Below are positions 9,610-20,314 of a stretch of DNA of 50,152 bases, piece after piece. The notes beneath the pieces were generated by a model, which did no database searches, was not told where the DNA came from, and was given only the letters and a program-made list of their open reading frames with translations. Both the position numbers and the translations under genes were made by a program. The stretch's first letter is position 1. Each line of letters starts with the position of its first letter. This stretch comes from Crocinitomicaceae bacterium (GTDB taxonomy: Bacteria > Bacteroidota > Bacteroidia > Flavobacteriales_D > Parvicellaceae). The stretch is taken from contig JABJPZ010000237.1 in NCBI GenBank assembly GCA_018663635.1, positions 1-50,152 on the forward strand. The letters are read 5' to 3'.

Positions 9610-10566
9610 TTAGAAGTTAAAACGGCGCAAACTCGTGTTCGTGAAACTCCATTCAGGGGTATCTAGTGGCCCGGAAGCTATCTCTGAAACACTATACCAC
9701 GGACTCAGTTCTGAATTAACAGGATTCCTTAAAATATGTGATTCTTGCGCAGGCATATAGCTTTGAGCTAATAAAAATAATTTTTCATCCGTTTCAGTAT
9801 CAATTGCAACATCAAGCACAATTACTGCATGACCAGGAGACCCTCCATTAATGACAACATCGCCAATTTGTATATCCGTCCAAGCTTTTGGCGATAGCTC
9901 TTTCTCTAAAGAAGCTGTGCCGGCATAATTAAATATACTAAGCATGTATTTTCTAAAACTAGGATAAGTGTCATCACAACTAGTACAATTTTTCCAGATT
10001 ACTTCATGTCCAGAAACAGATGGTCTTTTTCCAGTAATCCATTTACTAAAAGGAATATTATCGCCGCTAGTGTACTTAAAATGAATGTTGCTAAAATCCT
10101 CTTTTTGATAATGAAATTCTGCTTTCAATCGCATTACGGCATCTGCACATTGTTGAAGGTTCCGTTCGTCTACATCCAAGTCTAATACAGCAACATGTGC
10201 TGACTGATTCCATTTTTCTTCTTTATTGTACAACAAAACATTTGGCCTCCCCTCCTTTAACGGAATGTGTCTCAACCAATATCCATATGATTGGGGATGA
10301 GAAGAAACTCTTTCAAACCCGTCAGGAGTTGGAATCCGATTTACAAGCGTATTTTTAATATCAAAATCGGATATCCAAGAGTAATTCAGCCTAACACTGT
10401 CTATCCCAGAGACTAAAGTAGTGGTAGTATCGATTTGGTTCGAATTGAGTATTGAAGATGGAACTGATTGTACATTAATATTGTCGTTATCCTGTTGCTT
10501 GTTGTCTTGCGAACAAGCATTAATAACAATTGTTATCAGAAGTATAGATATTGTATTATTGTTCAT
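9610..10566 (-). CDS. DUF4846-like lipoprotein
   Basis: Lipobox VINACSQ; RIPTPDGFERVSSHPQSYGYWLRHIPLKEGRPNVLLYN. Start chosen as MNNNTISILL (10566) rather than the longer ORF at 10581. Confidence 0.7.
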   Translation of the reverse strand: MNNNTISILLITIVINACSQDNKQQDNDNINVQSVPSSILNSNQIDTTTTLVSGIDSVRLNYSWISDFDIKNTLVNRIPTPDGFERVSSHPQSYGYWLRHIPLKEGRPNVLLYNKEEKWNQSAHVAVLDLDVDERNLQQCADAVMRLKAEFHYQKEDFSNIHFKYTSGDNIPFSKWITGKRPSVSGHEVIWKNCTSCDDTYPSFRKYMLSIFNYAGTASLEKELSPKAWTDIQIGDVVINGGSPGHAVIVLDVAIDTETDEKLFLLAQSYMPAQESHILRNPVNSELSPWYSVSEIASGPLDTPEWSFTNTSLRRFNF

Positions 10567-10600
10567 ATTCTTTAAATGCAATTTTTAATAAAAGGTACAA

Positions 10601-11044
10601 TTGAATTTAATAACAAAAATAACATTATTCAGTATGATAGGATTACTCTTCAGTTGCGGTACCCCAAGTGGTCTTGGCGTTTCTCCAGATGGAAAACTAA
10701 AGTCTGTGCCCAAAAGTCCCAATTGCGTTTCTAGCCAAGCAGAATCAGATGACCGGACTCACTTTATGCCTGCATGGGATTATGTGGATTACAATGAAGC
10801 CTATAAGAAAATTGAACAGTGCATTAGTGAATTTGGAAATACCACTGTAATCAAATCAGACAGCACCTATATGCACGTTGTTTTTGTAACGGGTTGGATG
10901 AAATGGAATGACGATGTTGAATTCTACTTTAATAAAAATTCGAAACAAATCCACTTCAGATCCGCCTCCAGAATTGGATATAGCGACCATCAAGTGAATA
11001 GAAAAAGGATGAAGCGATTGAAAGAAATGTTTTATAATCAATAG
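10601..11044 (+). CDS. DUF1499-like lipoprotein (TTG start)
   Basis: Lipobox LLFSCGT; KSVPKSPNCVSSQA...DVEFYFNKNSKQIHFRSASRIGYSDHQVNRKRM is typical of the family. Confidence 0.75.
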   Translation: MNLITKITLFSMIGLLFSCGTPSGLGVSPDGKLKSVPKSPNCVSSQAESDDRTHFMPAWDYVDYNEAYKKIEQCISEFGNTTVIKSDSTYMHVVFVTGWMKWNDDVEFYFNKNSKQIHFRSASRIGYSDHQVNRKRMKRLKEMFYNQ

Positions 11045-11077
11045 ACCTTCTTAACTTTATAGACCAAATCAAAGATT

Positions 11078-11941
11078 ATGACTGATATTGCTTGGGAAAA
11101 TGCCCTGCCTAAATTAAGAAACGGGAAAGGTTTTGAAGACATTACCTACAAAAAATGTAATGGGGTTGCTAGAATCGCATTCAATCGCCCAAATGTTCGA
11201 AATGCGTTTAGGCCCAACACAACAAGTGAGCTTTATCAAGCATTTTATGACGCCCAGGAAGATACAAGTATTGGAGTTGTGCTTCTTTCAGGAGAGGGAC
11301 CGTCAACGAAAGATGGTGTTTATGCCTTCTGCAGCGGCGGGGATCAAAGCGCGCGAGGGCACCAAGGATACGTTGGAACAGATGGTATGCATCGATTGAA
11401 TATTCTAGAAGTTCAAAGACTCATCCGATTCATGCCGAAAGTAGTTATTGCTGTAGTTCCAGGATGGGCAGTTGGGGGCGGTCATAGCTTACATGTAGTT
11501 TGTGACATGACACTAGCAAGTAAAGAACACGCTATTTTCAAACAAACAGATGCCGATGTAACAAGTTTTGATGGCGGTTATGGATCGGCTTACCTGGCCA
11601 AAATGGTTGGCCAAAAAAAGGCGAGGGAAATTTTCTTTTTGGGTAGAAATTATTCCGCTCAAGAAGCTTTTGAAATGGGAATGGTAAATGCCGTAATTAC
11701 GCACGACAAATTAGAAACAACCGCTTTCGAATGGGCGCAGGAAGTGTTGGCTAAATCACCTACGTCAATAAAAATGTTGAAATTTTCAATGAATTTAACT
11801 GATGATGGTATGGTTGGGCAGCAAGTTTTTGCAGGTGAAGCCACTAGATTAGCATATATGACCGAAGAAGCCAAAGAAGGAAGAGATGCGTTCCTTGAAA
11901 AACGAAAACCTGATTTCTCTAAAATAAAATGGCTCCCCTAA
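11078..11941 (+). CDS. menB: 1,4-dihydroxy-2-naphthoyl-CoA synthase
   Basis: Crotonase-fold motifs NRPNVRNAFRP, FCSGGDQSARGHQGYVG, VVPGWAVGGGHSLHVVCDMTLAS, TDADVTSFDGGYGSAYLAKMVGQKKAREIFFLGR. Confidence 0.95.
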   Translation: MTDIAWENALPKLRNGKGFEDITYKKCNGVARIAFNRPNVRNAFRPNTTSELYQAFYDAQEDTSIGVVLLSGEGPSTKDGVYAFCSGGDQSARGHQGYVGTDGMHRLNILEVQRLIRFMPKVVIAVVPGWAVGGGHSLHVVCDMTLASKEHAIFKQTDADVTSFDGGYGSAYLAKMVGQKKAREIFFLGRNYSAQEAFEMGMVNAVITHDKLETTAFEWAQEVLAKSPTSIKMLKFSMNLTDDGMVGQQVFAGEATRLAYMTEEAKEGRDAFLEKRKPDFSKIKWLP

Positions 11942-11947
11942 TCCTGA

Positions 11948-14900
11948 TTAATTTGTTACAAGAACTTTTCCTTTATAAAAGAAATTCCTTGTTTGAACCG
12001 AATACAAGTAAGTACCGGTTGCCAAATTAAGCTCCTTAATCGATACCGGATTTTCAAGTGATTGAATTAAGTGAGCCTTTAACTTCCCTTCGGTATTGAA
12101 CAAACTGAAGGTCATCTGACCTTTATCTGATGTTACAATATTAATTTCGCCTGTTCGAGATACTGGATTAGGGTAAACGGTAATAAATTTTTCATCGTAT
12201 TTAGGAATAGTAACAGAAACACCTCCCAAATTAATATTGTCTACGAATAATGCCTGACCATATCCACCATAGTTTCTAAAAGTAACACGCATGTTGTTAT
12301 TTCCGATATAAGCTGATAAATCAACAGAGTCCTTTCTCCATTGCGCTGCAGTAGGTACAAACTGACCTCCCGAATAATCAGGTGCTGTAGGCAAGTCCGA
12401 ATCAGCTTTAAAATAAACCGAGGTCCATGATTGTCCGCAATCAGAAGAAACCAAGACTTCTAAAGAATCTTTATTTACAGAGCTATATCTTGCGTAAGCG
12501 ACATCGAAACTTAACCAACCGCTAGTAGCAGCGCTAAAGTCTAAAGGAGCTGTTACATCGCAATAATTGCCCCAAGCATAGACATTATAGTTATCCACCA
12601 TCATGGCATTGGCACTAGAGCCAAAACCACCTGCTAGAGATGTTTGTTCCCAGTTAATATTCCCGGTAGAGCTTCCATACCATTCATTTGGAGGAAATGA
12701 TAATTCAAAATCTTCTTGTAACTGAGCAGCAATCGGTGTTTCAATATTAATATATAAAGAATCTATATCCGACTGTCCACCGCTATTGGTTACCGTGAGC
12801 GTAACCAAAAATGTACCTGTTGAATTAAATTTAACAGCTGGATTTCTAATGGTTGAAGATGTGATATGGGCATTTTCAAAAGTCCAGCTCCAAGTTGCCC
12901 CTGAATGGTTTAACATTGAATGATCATCGAAATAAAAAGTATCTGCTTCACACAATGCGGTAAGCATATTAACCATGATTTTTGCTTCAGGTTTACTGGG
13001 CGACTCATACAGAGGACTTTCCCATATACCTTTTCCATAACTCGCCATTCTAATTTTCCCGTCTCTATAAAAAGGTTTTAGTATATCCGTTGAGATTTTC
13101 ACTGGTAAACCAACATCATCAATTTGCCAGCCACTCATAGAATTATTTTTATAAAAAACCGTACTATTCGTCCCCAAGTAAATACCGCCATCTGTTCCTC
13201 CAATATGAGTCATTGAATGAATGGAATGCCCATTCAATTCAGTACTTGTTATATTCGTCCAGTTCAAGCCGCCGTCAATTGACTTGTACACTTTGTTCCC
13301 GTTCGGACCATAAGGAAAGGCTATCCAAATATGATTATGATTAGATGGATCAATAGCTATCAACCCTTTGGAGGTTGAAATTGGAAGAGCCAGATTAACT
13401 GCCGTATTCCACTCATTTATTGTTTTATGTAATGTACAAGACCCTGAACCTCTAACTACTGCGTATTGCACTTCTGGAGCATCTCTAGAAACTTCGATGT
13501 AGGTTACAGTAGCGCCAACTGAAAAAGTATGAATCGCCGTAAATAATGTCCCGCCATCCGAGCTCTTAAAAAGTTGGTTATCCTTTCCCAAATAAATGAT
13601 GTTGTGACAATTCGGATGAAATTCCATTTCCGACGATTCAGCCGCCCAGTAACTTTCATTGGGCGCCATTCCCATAGATGCACCAATAATTGGATCACCA
13701 ATATTTTCAGGCACTATTCTACCTCCTACATCTGATAAATATACCCGTCTATCTTGTCCAGGATTAACATATCCCGTTGGCGCCTCACCTCCGCCTAAAT
13801 TTAGAAATTCTCCAGCTGCATAATCTTGGTAATAAGCGGCATTACCATTGTGATATAAGCCACCAACCAATACATCCACATTCCAGCCCGAACCTAATCC
13901 CCAAAAATCAGAACCGTGAACTCCACTCATGGATACCGTTGGTTGCGTAAAAAAGAAATCAGAAGATTTGTAAATACCACCATCAGTAGTCGCCCAATAT
14001 TCGTTTCCAAACTGTCTAAAATCTTGCATGTCTACGTGCATGTTATAATTCCAACATTGATAACCATTGACACACTCAAATGTTACGCCAGCATCATTAG
14101 AACGCCACATATTGAGACCTCCAATTACAATCTGGTCCGGATCATCCTTACTCGCCATAATCGCGCAATTATAAAACCCTTGATGATAAGCCCAAGAGTC
14201 AGAACCTCTCGCCAAGTTGGGTATAGAGTCAGAATAAGGACTACCAATTTGACCTATAGGATTTATCCAGTTATAACCGCCATCATCACTCCTAAAGAGC
14301 CCGATATAACCTATATCTCCAGGTTTCGAGTCTCCAATTAAATATACATACACTCTGGAGGTATCCGCAGTAGTTACAGCAATTCTTGCCCCACGACACA
14401 ACCTGTCGGGATCTGTAGAATTATACCAACCAGAAGATTGTCGTGTCCAGTTTGCACCGCCATCCAATGAAACAAAAATATCTACCACATCGTCATCCAA
14501 TTCATCCATTGCCAAAAAAAGCTTATCAGGATTTAGTGGGTTCGATTTGATATCATAAGCAGGGTCATTTAATAGGTTCACCCAAGAAAGTCCACCGTCA
14601 TCTGTTCTATGAACACCTGTAGGACCTGTGGTCATTACTATATTCGGGTTACCGGGATGAATAAATATTTCAGCCGGATCTAAAGCAGATGAATTCAACG
14701 CTATCGTCCAGCTTGCGCCGCCATCTATTGTTTTATATAAGATGTCTCCTCCTCCCGCGTAGGCTACGTTCGGATCACTTGGATGGGCAGCAATTGCAGT
14801 CGTGCCCCAATTTGTGCCCAAATTAAGTGACACATTGCTCCAGTTTGTTCCACCATCTATCGATTTATAAATTTCTCCAGGCTCGGTACCACAATACATG

Positions 14901-15361
14901 GTTGTAGGTGTTCCTGCACATTGTGTTATGGAATATACATTAGTTTGATTCGCTTTTAAGTCACCTGATTCATCAAATACCTTCAGAGGGCCTACCACAG
15001 ACCAAGAGCCAGTCTTCATCTCTTTATTAGCATTTTTTTTACGCACTCTAATTTCACGGTATTCTTGAATTAAATTATGATCAACGAAACCATTGTCATC
15101 AATAAAATCTCCCACAGCTCTTCTCCATCTTTTAAACTCTTGGGTATAAAACGACTTTACAAAATTATTACTCGTGTAATAATCATTGTATAATTTGTCA
15201 ATCTCAAATACATTTGGATTCGTCCCATAAAGTTTTTTTACCCACAAAGGGGCATTACCCAACTCATAACTGTTAGCCGGCTGAAGCATCTGGGCAGATA
15301 CTCGGCAAGTAATAGATAGGGCAATTATCAAGGTGAAACAAGCGAATGAAAATTTAATCAT
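11948..15361 (-). CDS. Large secreted VPS10/sortilin-type beta-propeller protein with PKD-like domain and T9SS C-terminal sorting signal
   Basis: Many SxDGGxxW repeats (SIDGGTNWSNVS, TIDGGASWTIA, RSDDGGYNWI, SIDGGLNWTNI); PKD-like GATWSWTFENAHITSSTIRNPAVKFNSTGTFLVTLTVTNSGG; C-terminal YPNPVSRTGEINI...GTYLYSV. Confidence 0.88.
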   Translation of the reverse strand: MIKFSFACFTLIIALSITCRVSAQMLQPANSYELGNAPLWVKKLYGTNPNVFEIDKLYNDYYTSNNFVKSFYTQEFKRWRRAVGDFIDDNGFVDHNLIQEYREIRVRKKNANKEMKTGSWSVVGPLKVFDESGDLKANQTNVYSITQCAGTPTTMYCGTEPGEIYKSIDGGTNWSNVSLNLGTNWGTTAIAAHPSDPNVAYAGGGDILYKTIDGGASWTIALNSSALDPAEIFIHPGNPNIVMTTGPTGVHRTDDGGLSWVNLLNDPAYDIKSNPLNPDKLFLAMDELDDDVVDIFVSLDGGANWTRQSSGWYNSTDPDRLCRGARIAVTTADTSRVYVYLIGDSKPGDIGYIGLFRSDDGGYNWINPIGQIGSPYSDSIPNLARGSDSWAYHQGFYNCAIMASKDDPDQIVIGGLNMWRSNDAGVTFECVNGYQCWNYNMHVDMQDFRQFGNEYWATTDGGIYKSSDFFFTQPTVSMSGVHGSDFWGLGSGWNVDVLVGGLYHNGNAAYYQDYAAGEFLNLGGGEAPTGYVNPGQDRRVYLSDVGGRIVPENIGDPIIGASMGMAPNESYWAAESSEMEFHPNCHNIIYLGKDNQLFKSSDGGTLFTAIHTFSVGATVTYIEVSRDAPEVQYAVVRGSGSCTLHKTINEWNTAVNLALPISTSKGLIAIDPSNHNHIWIAFPYGPNGNKVYKSIDGGLNWTNITSTELNGHSIHSMTHIGGTDGGIYLGTNSTVFYKNNSMSGWQIDDVGLPVKISTDILKPFYRDGKIRMASYGKGIWESPLYESPSKPEAKIMVNMLTALCEADTFYFDDHSMLNHSGATWSWTFENAHITSSTIRNPAVKFNSTGTFLVTLTVTNSGGQSDIDSLYINIETPIAAQLQEDFELSFPPNEWYGSSTGNINWEQTSLAGGFGSSANAMMVDNYNVYAWGNYCDVTAPLDFSAATSGWLSFDVAYARYSSVNKDSLEVLVSSDCGQSWTSVYFKADSDLPTAPDYSGGQFVPTAAQWRKDSVDLSAYIGNNNMRVTFRNYGGYGQALFVDNINLGGVSVTIPKYDEKFITVYPNPVSRTGEINIVTSDKGQMTFSLFNTEGKLKAHLIQSLENPVSIKELNLATGTYLYSVQTRNFFYKGKVLVTN

Positions 15362-15514
15362 GGTGTTAAATAGTTAATAACGAAATGTATAAACTTAATG
15401 TTAACGGATAAGATAATCAAAGTATTTAGAAAACACAGAAGTTAGTTAACTTAAGACCCGATTTGAAAGCACAATGATGAAAAATTGCAAACTAATTTTT
15501 AGGCAAACAATCCT

Positions 15515-16678
15515 TTATTGCTTCAAGAATTTTTTCAAGATAAATTCACCATTAGGCATTGAAATACGGAAAAAATAGACACCATTCTTAAAAGAATTGG
15601 TGGGAATTGACAGCTTATTCTCGCCCTGGACAATCCTAAATTGCCGCTTAACTAATACCTGGCCTACAACATTGCAAATATCTACTTGTATCGGTGTTAA
15701 TCCAACTGACGACAATTGAATGATTAAATCATCTTGAACAGGATTTGGATAGCTATTAACTAAATGAAACGATTCACTTGATACAGTAGCTATTGAATAA
15801 AACGTTTCTTTACCATTAAAATCGACTTGTGAGATACGGTAGTAAGACAAACCTTCAGCAAGATTAGCATCTACGTATCTATATTTTCTGTTCGTTGAAA
15901 CACTACCTGATCCTGGAACACTTCCAATAGAATTGAATTTCAAACCATCTATACTTTTCCAAATAACAAATTCCTTATTATTTAATTCTGCTAAAGTCTG
16001 CCAATCCAAAACAACAGTTTTCTCTTCAACTTTAGCAGCAAAATACAATAGTTCGATAGGCAATGGTAAAGAACAAAAATTTACAGTGGCTGAATCAATC
16101 GAGCCTGATTGCAGATTAATGCTTGGATCAGAACCATCTTGACAACAAACATCAACTTCAGAAATTAATGCTGGATTCCCACCATTATTATGAAGTTTAA
16201 CGTCGCACGCTAACAGTGTTCCACCACATTCTAGTGTGCATCCATGACAGTCGTATTTTTGACCTTGTTGAATTTCAATGGTATCGTAGTTACACGTGTA
16301 ACCATCGTCGTGGTACTTTTTAATACCCAAATACCCACTGTTGTAGACTTCTCCATCATTGTGCAGTTCCTCTGTAATTTCTATTCGACCATAGTTGTAC
16401 AACTTTCCTGTTGTAGCAACATTAATTTTATGCCCACCAGAATAATTACCACTTACATCAATATAGAGAACTCCATTTACTGTGATGTTTGCAGAAGAAA
16501 CAATATCATGTTTGATAAAAACAGTATCGGTTATTACTATATTTGGATTAGGACAAAAATCCCACACTGCACAATCGTTGAAAGTACTTGAATTAATAGA
16601 CGTACTATTCACTTGCCCAAGACAATTAAGTATGCAAAATGAAATAACGGCAATACTAGAAATTACTTGTTTTAACAT
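15515..16678 (-). CDS. T9SS type A sorting domain-containing secreted protein
   Basis: Signal peptide; pre-C-terminal LDWQTLAELNNKEFVIWKSIDGLKFNSIG...YYRISQVDFNGKETFYS; C-terminal SYPNPVQDDLIIQ...GVYFFRISMPNGEFILKKFLKQ. Confidence 0.85.
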   Translation of the reverse strand: MLKQVISSIAVISFCILNCLGQVNSTSINSSTFNDCAVWDFCPNPNIVITDTVFIKHDIVSSANITVNGVLYIDVSGNYSGGHKINVATTGKLYNYGRIEITEELHNDGEVYNSGYLGIKKYHDDGYTCNYDTIEIQQGQKYDCHGCTLECGGTLLACDVKLHNNGGNPALISEVDVCCQDGSDPSINLQSGSIDSATVNFCSLPLPIELLYFAAKVEEKTVVLDWQTLAELNNKEFVIWKSIDGLKFNSIGSVPGSGSVSTNRKYRYVDANLAEGLSYYRISQVDFNGKETFYSIATVSSESFHLVNSYPNPVQDDLIIQLSSVGLTPIQVDICNVVGQVLVKRQFRIVQGENKLSIPTNSFKNGVYFFRISMPNGEFILKKFLKQ

Positions 16679-16815
16679 GTGGTTTAGGTCAAAAGTAAAG
16701 CTTTAAACAAAACAATATTCTGTAAAAATACGCTATTTAATCGATGAAATGAAATAAAAACCCTTCTAAGCGACTAAAAAGCTAGACTAAATTAAAAGTT
16801 AGTATTATCTCTATT

Positions 16816-17535
16816 TTGAAACGAATCAATAAATATTTAAGTGAATCCGGACATTGTTCACGCCGGGAAGCGGACAAATTAATTAATCAAGGAAGGGTGA
16901 CCGTGAACGGCGTTCTACCCCTAGTGGGAACCAAGCTAATGCCTACTGACGAGGTGCGAGTGGATGGTAAGCTTATCTCTTCTAGAGAAACAATTCCTGT
17001 TTACATTGCTTTTAACAAGCCAATTGGAATTGTTTGTACTACAGATACAAAATCCGAAAAAGACAACATCATTGATTTCATCAATCATCCATCTCGAATC
17101 TTCCCTATTGGACGCCTGGACAAACCCAGTGAAGGGTTAATTCTACTGACCAACGATGGAGACATTGTAAATAAAATATTGAGAGCCAACAATAAGCATG
17201 ACAAAGAATATATTGTGACGGTCAACAAGCCCATCACTGATGATTTTATATTCAAAATGAAATCAGGCATACCCATATTAGATACGGTAACACAAAATTG
17301 TTTTGTAGAAAAAATTGGGAAATTCAAGTTTCGAATAATTCTGACACAAGGACTCAACAGACAAATACGTAGGATGTGTGATTACTTGAGTTACGATGTC
17401 ACTAAGCTGAAAAGAATTCGCATCATGAATATCCAACTTGACCTGCCTTTAGGTAAGTGGAGAGATTTATCAACGAAAGAATTAACACTATTGAATCGTT
17501 TAATGACCAATTCATCAAAAACAGCTGACAGCTAA
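16816..17535 (+). CDS. rluF: RsuA/RluB/RluF-family rRNA pseudouridine synthase, RluF-like
   Basis: S4 domain [30 protein letters not shown]; catalytic [48 protein letters not shown] start. Confidence 0.85.
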   Translation: MKRINKYLSESGHCSRREADKLINQGRVTVNGVLPLVGTKLMPTDEVRVDGKLISSRETIPVYIAFNKPIGIVCTTDTKSEKDNIIDFINHPSRIFPIGRLDKPSEGLILLTNDGDIVNKILRANNKHDKEYIVTVNKPITDDFIFKMKSGIPILDTVTQNCFVEKIGKFKFRIILTQGLNRQIRRMCDYLSYDVTKLKRIRIMNIQLDLPLGKWRDLSTKELTLLNRLMTNSSKTADS

Positions 17536-17573
17536 CATACCCGGTTTGTAAAAAACTCGTTTAAAATCATCAT

Positions 17574-18215
17574 TTAGGCTTTAAAAAAATGATAGTGGAC
17601 TAATTTAATGTATTCCATAATAACCATCACAAATCCCTTTTCACTCTGCCAATATTGATCTTCTTGATACTTATTATTAGCCGCACCCACAACAATTAAT
17701 TCAATGCCGTTTGCTTTAAATTTATCCCAAAAAATATGATTGATCCTTCTGGTATGAAAGCGATCTGAGATAATCATTACTTTGGTCCAATCAAATTCCA
17801 AGCATTTTTTAAATATAATGTCAGCTTCTTCCACAGTACTTGTTCCTGCTTGCATTGCCTCAATCTGATTTTCTGGAACTCCCATTTGCTGGATAAAGCC
17901 CTTAGTTAAATGAGCCTCAGAATCTGGAACATCAAAATAAGATGACAAATCATTATGATGTTCGCCCGTACAAATAAAATTTTGAACTAAGCCTAACTGA
18001 TAGATCTCAGCCGCCTTCGACGCCCGTATCTCAGCATTTCCTCCAAGAACAAATGCAACTTGAGCTGATTCTAAATCGTTTTCGCAAATTAAATAAGCCC
18101 CGAGAAGACCTAAAATTTTGATTTTAAACGTGAACAGCACCAAAAACAACAGCGTTAACAAGACCAGTTTGTTTCGGTATCTACCCCAATAATACTTTAC
18201 ATCGTAAATTAACAT
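17574..18215 (-). CDS. YdcF/SanA/ElyC-family (DUF218) membrane protein
   Basis: N-terminal TM; AFVLGGNAEIRASKAAEIYQLGLVQNFICTGEH...STVEEADIIF...MIISDRFHTRRINHIF. Confidence 0.8.
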   Translation of the reverse strand: MLIYDVKYYWGRYRNKLVLLTLLFLVLFTFKIKILGLLGAYLICENDLESAQVAFVLGGNAEIRASKAAEIYQLGLVQNFICTGEHHNDLSSYFDVPDSEAHLTKGFIQQMGVPENQIEAMQAGTSTVEEADIIFKKCLEFDWTKVMIISDRFHTRRINHIFWDKFKANGIELIVVGAANNKYQEDQYWQSEKGFVMVIMEYIKLVHYHFFKA

Positions 18216-18224
18216 TGCATCAAC

Positions 18225-20309
18225 TTAATACGCACCATGATATTTTCTCAAGAACCATTCTATCCCCAAAAAGAAAATAAGTAGAAAACAAATCCACCTC
18301 CAATTTACCAGGTCTGTAAGATTCTTTTCGAAATAAGAAACGTCTACTATTTCCTTTTTACTTAGTATGGTTGATTTTAAGCTATCTAATTGATTCGGAT
18401 AAAACAAGCTGCCTCCACTTCTATCTGCTATATTAAACAATAGAGAATGATTCGCAGTCGCATTAATCATTTCAACTTTCAATTCAGCTATTGAAAACAT
18501 ACCTTTTTGTTCAAATACTTCACCAGACCTATTGGCACTCGCAACATAGCTATATTCACCTTCTGGAAGGCGTTTACAATTCAAACGATAGGAATTCATA
18601 ACAGGCGTAAAAGAGAAATTAAATTCTTCCCCTACCTCATTAAAAACAGAAAGCTGTACCTCAACATTATTGATTAATTCATAGCTTTCGTTATACAATT
18701 CCGCATTGAATATAATGTCTTCATCTTCTCGAAACTCAGACGAAGTATATATTCGAAAAAAACTTTTATCCTCTTTGGAGGCTAGATAGGTTACAATTTT
18801 AGCGAAGAAATTGTCAAATCTTTCATGCGAATTATTCTCTCTGTAATCCGCCATTCTCCACCTCCACAATCCTTCACCGAGGAAAATACCACATTTATTC
18901 TGTTGACTTTTATTAAAAAGTAACAATGGAAAATTTGTTTGTGACCTACCTATTTTTTGGTAGCACATGATTTCAGCCGAATTATTCACTAAATAATCAT
19001 TAGCAAATGGAACAGCTATTGGCGGATACTTTTCTAAATCTCTCTTAAAATCGTCATCTAAAGTAAACAAAGAAAAAGAGGTGTTTAAAAGTGCCTGCGC
19101 TTCAGAAACTCCCTTAGGAGCTAATAAATTTAAACCAGCATTAAGCGAATTGAACTTATTAAAATTAGTTTGGGAACCCAGCACATAAAATATTGGAATT
19201 CTGGATGAACTAAAATTTAATACTTCAGGAAGAGATGTGGATTTAAAAGGAATTTGATGCGCAATTACTAAACTGTAATCATTTACCTCCTCTTTAAATT
19301 CACTCAACAATTGAACATCAACTTCATAATTTTTATTTTTTTCAACAGCAACTTTAAGCGCATAAATATCCGGATTAGCCGCGCCAGCCAGCAATAAAAC
19401 TTTTTGTTTACTATTTAAAACTTCTATATAAATTTCCTTCGAATTGTTTTCGACGGTCAGCTCTCCTTCAATTGAGCTTACAACAACGCTGTACTTTTGA
19501 AGTCCGCTTTTATTTGCTTCGATTTGAAAAGGTACGATTGTAAAGTATTCATTTTTATCTATCGATATAATTTGGCTTGATATGGTTTTACCATCGTGAA
19601 TAATGTCTACCGAAGTCTTAGCTCCTTCACACTGTTTTCCAGCTATCGCTATTTCAATAGGAAATATATTTCCTAAATAAGCTAATCGATTATAAGCAAT
19701 TTCGGTTATGATGATATCTTTTCTTGAATTAGTATCGCCAAGTGCAATTGTAAAAATAGAAGTATTCTTAATTTTTTGCGCTGAATAAGTTGGATCCGTA
19801 CCGCTATTATAAATACCGTCTGTTGCTAGTATTATCGCTCCAACATTCCTATTGTAATATCTCGTGTAAACTTCATCAAACACATTGGAAATATTGGTTG
19901 TTTTATCCGTAAAATCAACTTTTAATCCTTGCCTGATTTCATTACCGAATGTATAGGATTGAATTTCATATTTTTCACCCAAATCAGTTTTTAAAGCGGC
20001 CAGCTGCTCTATGAATTCGCTTTGAATAACAGCTGAATCCCTTGACAACAATAATGACTCTGAATTATCTTGCAACAAAACAATGACTGGCTTCTCTACT
20101 TTACTAGTCACTGATTCTAAAAGTGGTTCTAAAAGCAATAAAGCAAGAATTGTAACAATAATGAACCGGAAAGAACTGAGCAGTATTTTCCATGATCTTG
20201 ACAACTCCTTTAGCAGCTTGTCATTTCGATATAAAAAAATGGCATAAGCTAACCCTATAACGACACAGACAATACCATACCACGCAGGAAAACTTAGGCT
20301 AATACTCAT
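18225..20309 (-). CDS. Membrane protein with VWA-like domain
   Basis: N-terminal TMs; VIVLLQDNSESLLLS (MIDAS-like DxSxS degenerate); GAIILATDGIYNSGTDP; C-terminal TM NWRWICFLLIFFLGIEWFLRKYHG. Confidence 0.7.
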   Translation of the reverse strand: MSISLSFPAWYGIVCVVIGLAYAIFLYRNDKLLKELSRSWKILLSSFRFIIVTILALLLLEPLLESVTSKVEKPVIVLLQDNSESLLLSRDSAVIQSEFIEQLAALKTDLGEKYEIQSYTFGNEIRQGLKVDFTDKTTNISNVFDEVYTRYYNRNVGAIILATDGIYNSGTDPTYSAQKIKNTSIFTIALGDTNSRKDIIITEIAYNRLAYLGNIFPIEIAIAGKQCEGAKTSVDIIHDGKTISSQIISIDKNEYFTIVPFQIEANKSGLQKYSVVVSSIEGELTVENNSKEIYIEVLNSKQKVLLLAGAANPDIYALKVAVEKNKNYEVDVQLLSEFKEEVNDYSLVIAHQIPFKSTSLPEVLNFSSSRIPIFYVLGSQTNFNKFNSLNAGLNLLAPKGVSEAQALLNTSFSLFTLDDDFKRDLEKYPPIAVPFANDYLVNNSAEIMCYQKIGRSQTNFPLLLFNKSQQNKCGIFLGEGLWRWRMADYRENNSHERFDNFFAKIVTYLASKEDKSFFRIYTSSEFREDEDIIFNAELYNESYELINNVEVQLSVFNEVGEEFNFSFTPVMNSYRLNCKRLPEGEYSYVASANRSGEVFEQKGMFSIAELKVEMINATANHSLLFNIADRSGGSLFYPNQLDSLKSTILSKKEIVDVSYFEKNLTDLVNWRWICFLLIFFLGIEWFLRKYHGAY

Positions 20310-20314
20310 TCAAA

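Noticed and set aside
13916-14341. 141-aa plus-strand ORF inside the VPS10-repeat gene
   Set aside because: Antisense to a clearly recognisable repeat protein; composition is not protein-like.
11948-15361. Repeated SxDGGxxW blocks as possible DNA repeats
   Set aside because: The repetition is at protein level (BNR/VPS10 propeller blades); the nucleotide copies are diverged and are not a tandem DNA repeat or CRISPR.
16244-16591. 115-aa plus-strand ORF within the T9SS cargo gene
   Set aside because: Antisense open frame with biased Val/Ile/Thr composition; no independent support.
18225-20309. VWA-like protein as part of a MoxR-VWA or ternary defence system
   Set aside because: No MoxR-type AAA ATPase or partner genes are adjacent; neighbours are ydcF-like and fabG, so only a generic membrane VWA-like call is justified.
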